A stretch of 64,000 nucleotides of DNA from Hyphomicrobiales bacterium (GTDB lineage Bacteria > Pseudomonadota > Alphaproteobacteria > Rhizobiales > Rhizobiaceae): positions 1 through 64,000 of the forward strand of contig UBUL01000024.1 of NCBI GenBank assembly GCA_900468625.1, read 5' to 3'. The notes below the pieces were generated by a model. It searched no databases, was not told where the DNA came from, and saw only the letters and a list, made by a program, of their open reading frames with translations. The position numbers and the translations under genes were made by a program. The stretch's first letter is position 1; every line of letters begins with the position of its first letter. Of this stretch, positions 29,061 to 36,751 are shown piece after piece.

Positions 29061-29717
29061 TCAGCCGTAGACGCCGCGCACGATCCTCTTCAGGGCTGTT
29101 GCCGCCTTCTCCCAATCCCTGCCGTTTTTCAAGGCGAGGCCAGAGCATTGATCGCTGACGGCCGAGGCAAGCACGATGTGCTGAATGGCCGCAAAGATCA
29201 TGGCATTGACCGCCTGGGCATCGACGCCCTTGGGCGGCGCCAGCGAGCCGCGCATGCGCTCGATCCAGCCGGCGAGCGCCTTGGAGCGGGCTTCCGACAG
29301 GCGGCGCACCTGCTCGCTGTTTTCCGAGACTTCCCAGGCGACGATGCGGCGCATCAGGGGATCGGCGCGCAGGGCATCGAGAAACAGCATCGAAAGCCGC
29401 TCCATCAGGTCCCCATAGGTCAGAAGGAACATGCCGCCCGTATCGTCGGGGATACGATCGGTGACCCAGCTGCCGAGATCGGTGCCGATCGCTTCGACGA
29501 GGCCATCGAGGCCGCCGTAATAGCGGTAGATCAGCTGCTTATCGCAGCCGGCACCGCGGGCAACCGCATTGATGCCGAAATTCTGGAACCCCTCTTCCGC
29601 CAGCAGCCGCTTGGCGGCATCGAGGATCGCCTGTTCCGTCGCAGCACGATTGCGCACGCGCTTTTCCACGACAGGCATTTCCACTGGGATTTTAACGGCA
29701 GCGTTTGCGGGGGCCAT
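29061..29717 (-). CDS. TetR/AcrR family transcriptional regulator
   Basis: A 218-residue regulator with an N-terminal TetR helix-turn-helix at about residues 20-70 (ATEQAILDAAKRLLAEEG, INAVARGAGCDKQLIYRYYGG) and a helical ligand-binding C-terminal domain. The ligand and target are unknown; no obvious efflux or catabolic gene is adjacent. A perfect 14-bp palindrome lies 19 bp upstream of the start codon and is the likely autoregulatory operator. Confidence 0.9.
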   Translation of the reverse strand: MAPANAAVKIPVEMPVVEKRVRNRAATEQAILDAAKRLLAEEGFQNFGINAVARGAGCDKQLIYRYYGGLDGLVEAIGTDLGSWVTDRIPDDTGGMFLLTYGDLMERLSMLFLDALRADPLMRRIVAWEVSENSEQVRRLSEARSKALAGWIERMRGSLAPPKGVDAQAVNAMIFAAIQHIVLASAVSDQCSGLALKNGRDWEKAATALKRIVRGVYG

Positions 29718-29735
29718 CGACTCGACTCCAATCTG

Positions 29736-29749
29736 TCACCGATCGGTGA
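29736..29749. promoter_or_regulatory. Putative TetR operator
   Basis: Perfect palindrome TCACCGATCGGTGA, 19 bp upstream of the TetR gene start. The position suits autorepression. A 13-of-14 match (TCATCGATCGGTGA) occurs at 49695-49708 downstream of dinB. Confidence 0.6.
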
Positions 29750-29958
29750 TTAGCAAGCCGGATCGCCTCGAACAACAAAGCCGTCAGGCTTCTTGTCCGC
29801 CAAAACGCGCGAATCCACAGATTAGAGAAATTGACCAAACCACACCGTCGTCTCGGACGCCAGACTTGGAGGCGGTTCTATAGGAACAAAACCTCGCGGC
29901 GACCAGAATGGATGGCGCAATGATTGCTAGCGTCGGCGCCGAGATAAACATTCTCTCT

Positions 29959-30246
29959 TCAAAGATGCCGACCGACATCCATTCGCCGGTGCAATATGCG
30001 AATGATCGCGATCTCGTCATCCCGTAAAAGATAATAGATCACATGGGACCCTACGGCATATTTGAAATAGCCGTCGCGGATATCAGCGGGACGCCCGTTT
30101 TTCAGACCGGATGCCAATCCCTCGAAAGCTTCAACAATTTCGGCATGGTAGATTTCAGCTTGTCCTAAGGACCAATTTTCGACGGTATATCGCCAGATAG
30201 CTTCAAAATCAGCGACTGCAAACGGAGAGAGGCCGTACTTGACCGC
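29959..30246 (-). pseudogene. parE: ParE/RelE-type toxin frame lacking a start codon
   Basis: Directly after the antitoxin stop TAG, the same frame continues open for 95 sense codons and encodes a clear RelE/ParE-fold toxin: VKYGLSPFAVADFEAIWRYT, NWSLGQAEIYHAEIVEAFEG, KNGRPADIRDGYFKY and the end IAIIRILHRRMDVGRHL. No ATG, GTG or TTG lies between the TAG (30249-30247) and the conserved start; the first codons are GCG GTC AAG. A TAATG junction that lost two bases would explain this, leaving the toxin untranslated. Readthrough of TAG or an unusual start cannot be excluded. Confidence 0.75.
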
Positions 30247-30492
30247 CTATTCGCCATAGGTCGCACGCATTCGCTTGAGGAACGCCGCATTATCGAAAGA
30301 AGCAATTTCTCCGGATTTTTCACCAGCAATCAATGCATCCTGCAGAGCCTTAACCCTCGTCTCGTGTTCTTCGAGTAGGCGCAAACCCGCGCGAACGACA
30401 TCGCTGGCGGAGCCGTATCGACCTGTCTGTATCTGAGCCTCGATGAAGGCACTGAAATGATCGCCAAGCGAAACGGATGTATTGCGAGCCAT
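30247..30492 (-). CDS. parD: ParD-type antitoxin (ribbon-helix-helix)
   Basis: Antitoxin of 81 residues with an N-terminal RHH DNA-binding segment (MARNTSVSLGDHFSAFIEAQ, YGSASDVVRAGLRLLEEHE) and a C-terminal toxin-neutralising tail (SFDNAAFLKRMRATYGE). A GAGGAG site precedes the ATG at 30492. A strong palindrome upstream is its likely operator. The downstream toxin frame has no start codon, so the antitoxin may be an orphan. Confidence 0.9.
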   Translation of the reverse strand: MARNTSVSLGDHFSAFIEAQIQTGRYGSASDVVRAGLRLLEEHETRVKALQDALIAGEKSGEIASFDNAAFLKRMRATYGE

Positions 30493-30507
30493 AAGGCACT
30501 CCTCTGT

Positions 30508-30538
30508 CAGTACCAATATATAATAAATATTGGTACTG
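30508..30538. promoter_or_regulatory. Putative ParD operator/promoter palindrome
   Basis: Perfect 12-bp inverted repeat CAGTACCAATAT / ATATTGGTACTG with a 7-bp AT spacer, 15 bp upstream of the antitoxin start. The minus strand contains TATTATAT-like sequence suited to a -10 element, so bound ParD would block its own promoter. Confidence 0.75.
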
Positions 30539-30586
30539 CATCAACGGGAGATGCCGCGACGAAATTGCGAGACGGCCGGTGATGCC

Positions 30587-32245
30587 CTAAGTGGCCGGCG
30601 GATACAGCAGATCGACGATGTAGCTGGCATCGAAGCGCGAATCGAGCATGCCGTAGGTCGCGCGCCAGCCGCCGGCCAGTCGGGTTTCGATGAAAGCATC
30701 GGCAATCTTGCCGGCTCCGAGGCGATAAAGCTCGGCGGCACCCGCTGCAAGCGCCATCTGCTCGACCAGCAGGCGAGCGGCGCCCTCATCCTGTTCGCAA
30801 AGCGCCATGGCGGCACGCAGGACTTCGATGGTCTTCTTGCCGGCCGGGCCGAGATCGCGGGCGAGACCGGCAAAGACGGTCTCGAACAGGTCCCTGCCCC
30901 GGTTCAGCACGCGCAGGACATCGAGCGCCATGACGTTGCCGGAGCCCTCCCAGATTGCATTGACGGGAGCTTCGCGGTAATGGCGGGCAATCGGGCGTTC
31001 CTCGATATAGCCGCTGCCACCAATGCATTCCATGGCTTCATAGATCAGCGCCGGCGCGATCTTGCAGCACCAGTATTTGGCAACCGGCGTCATGACACGG
31101 GCATAGGCCGCATCCTCGCTGCTGCCGCTTGCCTTGTCGAAGGCTTCGGCCAGGCGGAAAGCGAGCGCGGTCGCGGCGGCGACATCGAGCGCCATATCGG
31201 CAAGCACGCGCGTCATGATCGGCTGGTTGACCAGCATCTTGCCGAAGACGCTGCGGCCGCGCGCATGATGCACGGCTTCCGCGAGCGAGGCACGCATGAT
31301 GCCGGCGGAGGCGAGCGCACAGTCGAGCCGCGTCAGCGTCACCATATCGAGGATCGTGCGGATGCCGGCATCGGGTGCGCCCAGCAGGAAGCCGAAGGTG
31401 TCGGTGAATTCGACTTCAGACGAAGCGTTCGAACGGTTGCCGAGCTTGTCCTTCAACCTCTGGAAATGCAGGCCGTTGGCCGAGCCATCCTCCAGCAGCC
31501 GTGGCACGAGGAAGCAGCCCATGCCGTCCTTGGTCTGCGCCAGCATGATAAAGGCATCGCTCATCGGTGCCGACATGAACCATTTATGGCCCGAAAGCCG
31601 GTAAATACCTTCGCTGACCTTGTCGGCACTCGTCTTGTTGGCGCGCACATCCGTGCCGCCCTGTTTCTCCGTCATGCCCATGCCGATGGTGACGGCACTC
31701 TTCTGCATGGCGGGCTTGTTGGACGAATCGTACTTGCGCGAAAGGATCTTCGGCGCCCAGTCCTTCTGCACGGCCGGCGAGGCCATCATCGCGGCCACGG
31801 AGGCGCTGGTCATCGTCAGCGGGCAGAGATGGCCGCATTCGAGCTGCGCCGTCAGATAGAAGCGGGCGGCGCGCACCTTGTGCGAGTGGCCCTTCGCCTC
31901 GGGATCGGCCTGCGCATCCCAGATTGAGGAATGCAGACCCATCGCCATGGAGCGGCGCATCAGCGCATGCCAGGCCGGGTGGAATTCGACGACATCCAGA
32001 CGCTCGCCGCGTGGGCCATGGGTGCGCAGCTGCGGCGTGCCCTGGTTCGCCATGCGCGCCAGTTCCTGGGCCTCGTGCGAGGTGACGAAACGACCGTGCT
32101 GTTCCAGCTCTTCCCGTATCGAACGCGGCAGGCTGGAGGTCAGATCTACGATCAGCGGATCGGAACGATAGGCATTGATGCCGGTCCAGAGGCTCGGCTG
32201 GTTCAGTTCGGCAAAGGGGTCGTCAGTCCGGGTCGCTTGGGTCAT
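30587..32245 (-). CDS. AidB-like acyl-CoA dehydrogenase family protein
   Basis: FAD-containing protein of 552 residues closely resembling E. coli AidB, a DNA-binding acyl-CoA dehydrogenase homologue of the adaptive response to alkylation. Shared landmarks are FHPAWHALMRRSM, ECGHLCPLTMTSASV, the strongly conserved IGMGMTEKQGGTDV, HKWFMSAPMSDA, LKDKLGNRSNASSEVEF, AMECIGGSGYIEE and REAPVNAIWEGSGNVMALD. The GMTEKQGGTDV and NAIWEGSGN stretches are typical of AidB. True catalytic activity and DNA binding are not shown by sequence. The ATG at 32245 starts MTQATRTDDPFAE. It is divergent from pyrB. Confidence 0.88.
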   Translation of the reverse strand: MTQATRTDDPFAELNQPSLWTGINAYRSDPLIVDLTSSLPRSIREELEQHGRFVTSHEAQELARMANQGTPQLRTHGPRGERLDVVEFHPAWHALMRRSMAMGLHSSIWDAQADPEAKGHSHKVRAARFYLTAQLECGHLCPLTMTSASVAAMMASPAVQKDWAPKILSRKYDSSNKPAMQKSAVTIGMGMTEKQGGTDVRANKTSADKVSEGIYRLSGHKWFMSAPMSDAFIMLAQTKDGMGCFLVPRLLEDGSANGLHFQRLKDKLGNRSNASSEVEFTDTFGFLLGAPDAGIRTILDMVTLTRLDCALASAGIMRASLAEAVHHARGRSVFGKMLVNQPIMTRVLADMALDVAAATALAFRLAEAFDKASGSSEDAAYARVMTPVAKYWCCKIAPALIYEAMECIGGSGYIEERPIARHYREAPVNAIWEGSGNVMALDVLRVLNRGRDLFETVFAGLARDLGPAGKKTIEVLRAAMALCEQDEGAARLLVEQMALAAGAAELYRLGAGKIADAFIETRLAGGWRATYGMLDSRFDASYIVDLLYPPAT

Positions 32246-32429
32246 GAATCGCTTGTAGAACAAGTGGGTTGCAAAGGGAAACTGGAAGTTACGTCTCCCA
32301 CCGGCATGGCTCCTGTAGCGGGATTCGGGCGAAATTGCATGGGGAACAAACGGCCTCGGCACATACCCCCGCTTGCTCCATCGGCGCTCCCTCTTTATAG
32401 ACCGCCTGACGAAATCCGGAGGCAGGTTC

Positions 32430-33386
32430 ATGGTCTTCTTTCCCCACCGCCACCTCATTGGCATCAAGGGCCTCACCGAGCAGGATATCACCTATCTTCT
32501 CGACAAGGCCGACGAGGCGGTCAAGATCAGCCGCCAGCGCGAGAAAAAGACATCGACGCTTCGCGGCCTCACGCAGATCAATCTCTTCTTCGAAGCATCG
32601 ACGCGCACGCAATCTTCCTTCGAACTGGCCGGAAAACGGTTGGGCGCCGATGTGATGAACATGTCGGTCGGCAACTCCTCGGTCAAAAAAGGCGAGACGC
32701 TGATCGATACGGCGATGACGCTGAATGCCATGCGGCCGGACGTGCTTGTCATCCGCCATTCGAGCGCAGGCGCCGCGGCACTCCTAGCGCAGAAAGTCTC
32801 CTGCTCTGTCGTCAATGCCGGCGACGGCCAGCACGAGCATCCGACCCAGGCTCTGCTAGACGCGCTGACGATCCGCCGCGCCAAGGGCAAGCTATCGCGC
32901 ATCATCGTCGCGATCTGCGGCGACGTGCTGCATTCGCGCGTTGCCCGCTCCAACATCCTGCTTCTCAATGCCATGGGCGCGCGCGTCCGCGTCGTGGCAC
33001 CGGCCACCCTGCTGCCGGCCGGCATCGCCGACATGGGTGTCGAAGTCTTCCATTCGATGAAGGAGGGGCTGAAGGATGCCGATGTCGTGATGATGCTGCG
33101 CCTTCAGCGCGAGCGCATGTCCGGCGCCTTTGTACCCTCGGTGCGCGAATATTATCACTTCTACGGACTGGACGCCGAAACCCTGAAGGCCGCCAAGGAA
33201 GACGCGCTCGTCATGCATCCCGGTCCGATGAACCGAGGGGTGGAAATCGCCTCCGAGGTGGCGGATGGCCCGCAAAGCGTCATCGCCGAACAGGTGGAAA
33301 TGGGGGTCGCCGTCCGCATGGCCGTGATGGAAACGCTGCTCGTTTCGCAGAACCAAGGGCCTCGCACCGAGGGGGCAGGCGCATGA
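32430..33386 (+). CDS. pyrB: Aspartate carbamoyltransferase catalytic subunit
   Basis: Condenses carbamoyl phosphate and aspartate in de novo pyrimidine synthesis. The 318-residue protein starts [15 protein letters not shown] behind a CCGGAGG site. Motifs are the carbamoyl-phosphate loop [45 protein letters not shown] and [11 protein letters not shown]. No pyrI regulatory gene follows. Instead the dihydroorotase-like gene overlaps it by ATGA, the arrangement of ATCase-DHOase-like complexes in Pseudomonas. Confidence 0.96.
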   Translation: MVFFPHRHLIGIKGLTEQDITYLLDKADEAVKISRQREKKTSTLRGLTQINLFFEASTRTQSSFELAGKRLGADVMNMSVGNSSVKKGETLIDTAMTLNAMRPDVLVIRHSSAGAAALLAQKVSCSVVNAGDGQHEHPTQALLDALTIRRAKGKLSRIIVAICGDVLHSRVARSNILLLNAMGARVRVVAPATLLPAGIADMGVEVFHSMKEGLKDADVVMMLRLQRERMSGAFVPSVREYYHFYGLDAETLKAAKEDALVMHPGPMNRGVEIASEVADGPQSVIAEQVEMGVAVRMAVMETLLVSQNQGPRTEGAGA

Positions 33387-34672
33387 GCAACTCGATCGTT
33401 CTCAAGAATGCCCGCATCATCGACCCCTCGCGCAATCTTGATGAGATTGGCACAATCGTCGTTGACGACGGCGTAATCGTTGCCGCAGGCAAGGATGCGA
33501 AGAATCACGGCATTCCCAAAGGCGCAACCGTTCGCGATTGCAATGGGCTTGTCGCGATCCCCGGCCTGGTCGATGCGCGCGTCCATGTCGGCGAGCCTGG
33601 CGGGGAACACCGCGAAACGATCGCCTCCGCGAGCCGCGCGGCTGCGGCCGGCGGCGTCACCTCGTTCATCATGATGCCGGACACGGATCCGGTCATCGAC
33701 GACATTGCTCTCGTTGAATTCGTCCGGAAGACAGCGCGGGATACGGCCGTCGTCAATGTCTATCCGGCTGCCGCCCTCACCAAGGGACTTGCCGGCGAGG
33801 AGATGACGGAAATCGGCCTGCTGCGGGAAGCAGGCGCCGTCGCCTTCACTGACGCGCATTCCAGCGTCCACGACAGCCAGGTCCTGCGCCGGGTGATGAC
33901 CTATGCGCGGGAATTCGGCGCTGTCGTTTCCTGCGAGACGCGCGACAAATATCTCGGCGCAAACGGCGTCATGCATGAAGGCCTGCTCGCAAGCTGGCTC
34001 GGCCTCTCGGGCATTCCGAAGGAAGCCGAACTGATCCCGCTGGAGCGCGACCTTCGCATCGCAGCGCTGACGCGCAGTCATTATCATGCGGCGATGATCT
34101 CTGTGCCGGAATCGGCGGAGGCGATCCGCCTTGCCCGCTCGCGCGGCGCCAAGGTCACCTGCGGCATCTCGATCAACAATCTCGCACTCAACGAGAATGA
34201 CATCGGCGAGTACCGAACCTTCTTCAAGCTCTACCCTCCGCTGCGTTCCGAAGACGACCGCACGGGCATGATCGAGGCGCTGGCCGATGGCACGATCGAT
34301 ATCATCGTCTCCTCGCACGATCCGCAGGATGTCGATACGAAACGCCTGCCGTTCGGCGAGGCGGAAGACGGTGCCGTGGGGCTGGAAACGCTGCTTCCGG
34401 CGGCACTCCGGCTCTATCACAGCGGCCAGGTCAGCCTGATGCGGCTTGTCGATGCGCTCTCGACACGGCCGGCGCAGATCTTCGGCCTACCCGCCGGCAC
34501 GCTGAAACCCGGTGCCAAAGCGGATATCGCGCTTGTCGATCTTGACGAGCCTTGGCTTGTCGCCAAAGACATGCTTCTGTCGCGCTCGAAGAATACGCCT
34601 TTCGAGGATGCGAGGATGAGCGGCCGGGCGGTCGCAACCTATGTCGCCGGCAAGCTGGTCCACAGTCTTTAG
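33383..34672 (+). CDS. pyrC: Dihydroorotase-like protein (PyrC'), probably catalytically inactive
   Basis: Amidohydrolase-fold protein of 429 residues in the dihydroorotase family, translationally coupled to pyrB. Key metal ligands look degenerate: the usual HxH after strand 1 (DxHxH) is here [17 protein letters not shown], so the first His is replaced by Arg, and the later DHAPH-type segment is [15 protein letters not shown]. Second-shell motifs remain ([37 protein letters not shown]). It probably acts as a structural partner of PyrB, as PyrC' does in pseudomonads, with a separate active dihydroorotase elsewhere in the genome. That second part is inference. Confidence 0.85.
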   Translation: MSNSIVLKNARIIDPSRNLDEIGTIVVDDGVIVAAGKDAKNHGIPKGATVRDCNGLVAIPGLVDARVHVGEPGGEHRETIASASRAAAAGGVTSFIMMPDTDPVIDDIALVEFVRKTARDTAVVNVYPAAALTKGLAGEEMTEIGLLREAGAVAFTDAHSSVHDSQVLRRVMTYAREFGAVVSCETRDKYLGANGVMHEGLLASWLGLSGIPKEAELIPLERDLRIAALTRSHYHAAMISVPESAEAIRLARSRGAKVTCGISINNLALNENDIGEYRTFFKLYPPLRSEDDRTGMIEALADGTIDIIVSSHDPQDVDTKRLPFGEAEDGAVGLETLLPAALRLYHSGQVSLMRLVDALSTRPAQIFGLPAGTLKPGAKADIALVDLDEPWLVAKDMLLSRSKNTPFEDARMSGRAVATYVAGKLVHSL

Positions 34673-34706
34673 GGCGGCTTCAAGGGTTTACGGAGAATAA
34701 GACGTG

Positions 34707-35324
34707 ATGGCGGATTTCTGGACTTGGCAGCTTACCCCGCAGACCGTGCTGGCCGCCGTCGTCATCGGCTATCTGCTCGGCTCCATTCCCTTCGGCCTTC
34801 TCCTGACCCGCATGGCCGGTCTCGGCGATGTGCGTAACATCGGATCGGGCAATATCGGCGCGACCAACGTGCTGCGCACCGGCAACAAGGGACTCGCTGC
34901 GGCTACACTTCTTCTCGATGCCTTCAAGGGCACGGCGGCCGTCCTGATTGCCGTGCATTTCTTCGGCGAAGATGCCGGCGTTCTGGCTGGTTTCGCCGCC
35001 TTCATCGGCCATATCTTCCCGGTGTGGATCGGCTTCAAGGGCGGCAAGGGTGTGGCGACCTATCTCGGCATCCTGCTGGGTCTCGCACCGTTGATGGCAC
35101 TGATTTTCGCGATCGTCTGGCTGGCAATCGCGTTTACCACCCGTTATTCCTCGCTTTCTGCACTGGTTGCAACCCTTGTCATTCCGGTTGTATTGTGGAT
35201 ATTGGGCGTCGATAAGATCGCCGCCATCATGGCGCTGATGACCGTCATCTCCTGGTACAAGCACAGGGCCAATATCATCAGGCTGACGGCGGGAACGGAA
35301 GGCAAGATCGGAGCAAAGGGATAA
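34707..35324 (+). CDS. plsY: Glycerol-3-phosphate acyltransferase PlsY
   Basis: Inner-membrane enzyme that transfers an acyl group from acyl-phosphate to glycerol-3-phosphate, the first committed step of phospholipid synthesis (with PlsX). The 205 residues form about five membrane spans. The three conserved loops are visible: [28 protein letters not shown], and [22 protein letters not shown] at 34704 is an alternative start. The stop overlaps the dprA start (TAATG). Confidence 0.95.
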   Translation: MADFWTWQLTPQTVLAAVVIGYLLGSIPFGLLLTRMAGLGDVRNIGSGNIGATNVLRTGNKGLAAATLLLDAFKGTAAVLIAVHFFGEDAGVLAGFAAFIGHIFPVWIGFKGGKGVATYLGILLGLAPLMALIFAIVWLAIAFTTRYSSLSALVATLVIPVVLWILGVDKIAAIMALMTVISWYKHRANIIRLTAGTEGKIGAKG

Positions 35325-36472
35325 TGGACACAGACAGCGCAAGACGGACGGGAGTTGCGCTGACCGAAAAACAAAGGATCGCCTGGCTCAGGCTCATCCG
35401 CTCCGACAATGTCGGACCGTCCACCTTTCGCGACCTCATCAATTACTATGGTTCGGCAGAAGCAGCTCTGGTCGCCCTGCCGGAGCTTTCGCAGCGTGGC
35501 GGCTCGACACGCGCGATCCGCATTGCCGATGAGCGAGACGCCCTGCGGGAACTAGAAGCTGCGCATCGCTTCGGCGCGCGTTTCGTCGGCATCGGTGAGC
35601 CGGATTATCCTCCTGCCCTTCGCGAGATCGACGGCGCGCCGCCGCTGCTTGCGGTCAAAGGCAACATGTCTGTGGCAACCAGACCGGCCATCGGCACGGT
35701 CGGCTCTCGCAATGCCTCGATCAGCGGTGCCAAATTCACCGCGATGATCGCGCGCACCTGCGGCGAGGCCGGTTATGGGGTCGTTTCCGGTCTCGCACGC
35801 GGCATCGATACGGCAGCCCACCGCGCCAGCCTCGCCACCGGCACGATCGCTGCCATGGCGGGCGGGCTCGACCAGCCCTACCCACCAGAGAATATCGGAT
35901 TGCTCAATGATATCTGGGATGGCAACGGGCTTGCCGTCAGCGAAATGCCCTTCGGCTGGGAGCCGCGAGCGCGCGACTTCCCGCGCCGCAATCGCCTCAT
36001 CGCGGGCATTTCGCTCGGCGTCGTGGTCGTCGAGGCAGCAACCCGCTCGGGCTCGCTGATCACGGCGCGGCTTGCCGGCGAATTCGGCAGGCTTGTCTTT
36101 GCCGTTCCCGGCTCGCCGCTCGATCCGCGCTGCGAAGGCACGAACGGTCTGCTGAAAGACGGCGCGATGATCGTCACGTCGCCGGACGATGTCGTCGAGG
36201 CGCTGCGGCCGCTCGCCGAGCCGGACCTCTTTCGCCCGCGCCCCGCCGCACCGCCGATTGAAAGGAGCAGACCGCTCTCCGCGCCGCCCGATGATGCCGA
36301 GCGCGACCACGTCGTCGAGGCCCTCGGCCCGACACCGGTCGAGATCGATGACATTGTCCGCCATACCGGCCTGCCGATATCGGCCGTTCACTCTGTACTG
36401 CTCGAATTGGACATGGCGGGGCGGCTGCATCGGCATCCGGGCGGGCTGGTGTCGATCTCCATGCTGGATTGA
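35324..36472 (+). CDS. dprA: DNA-processing protein DprA
   Basis: Rossmann-fold protein that loads RecA on incoming single-stranded DNA during natural transformation; widely conserved even in species not known to be competent. The 382-residue protein has an N-terminal SAM-like helical region (LIRSDNVGPSTFRDLINYYG), the DprA core (GTVGSRNASISGAKFTAMIA, VVSGLARGIDTAAHRASL, GTIAAMAGGLDQPYPPEN, PRRNRLIAGIS), and a C-terminal winged-helix domain (LGPTPVEIDDIVRHTGLP). It is cotranscribed with plsY by a 1-bp overlap. Confidence 0.94.
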   Translation: MDTDSARRTGVALTEKQRIAWLRLIRSDNVGPSTFRDLINYYGSAEAALVALPELSQRGGSTRAIRIADERDALRELEAAHRFGARFVGIGEPDYPPALREIDGAPPLLAVKGNMSVATRPAIGTVGSRNASISGAKFTAMIARTCGEAGYGVVSGLARGIDTAAHRASLATGTIAAMAGGLDQPYPPENIGLLNDIWDGNGLAVSEMPFGWEPRARDFPRRNRLIAGISLGVVVVEAATRSGSLITARLAGEFGRLVFAVPGSPLDPRCEGTNGLLKDGAMIVTSPDDVVEALRPLAEPDLFRPRPAAPPIERSRPLSAPPDDAERDHVVEALGPTPVEIDDIVRHTGLPISAVHSVLLELDMAGRLHRHPGGLVSISMLD

Positions 36473-36534
36473 AAACTGTGACACGCGTACCGATTCTAAG
36501 CATCGCATCGCCGCACCAAGCGCAAAAATTGCAT

Positions 36535-36641
36535 TACAGCGCCGCGCGTCACATATGACGCGCAAAGGCCGCTGCAACACGTTAAACGTGCTACATAATT
36601 TTATCCTTCAATCGATTCCGATTTAAGGAATTATGCAGTAG
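36535..36641. repeat. Rhizobial intergenic palindrome pair
   Basis: Two adjacent palindromes lie in the dprA-topA gap. The first (36535-36577) pairs GCGCGTCA with TGACGCGC inside TACAGC/GCTGCA-like ends. The second (36590-36640) pairs CTACATAATT..CCTTcAATCG with CGATTTAAGGAATTATGCAG. This form is frequent between rhizobial genes, as far as I recall, so it is probably a dispersed repeat and not a gene-specific control element. Confidence 0.65.
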
Positions 36642-36751
36642 CCTCTTGACCGCGACGATTTCCCTGTCCATGTCGGGGGGCCGGGAAGACGGAAAAACCC
36701 GGCATCTCCCGCGCCTTATACCGGCGCGACCTCATATTCAGAGACTTGACG

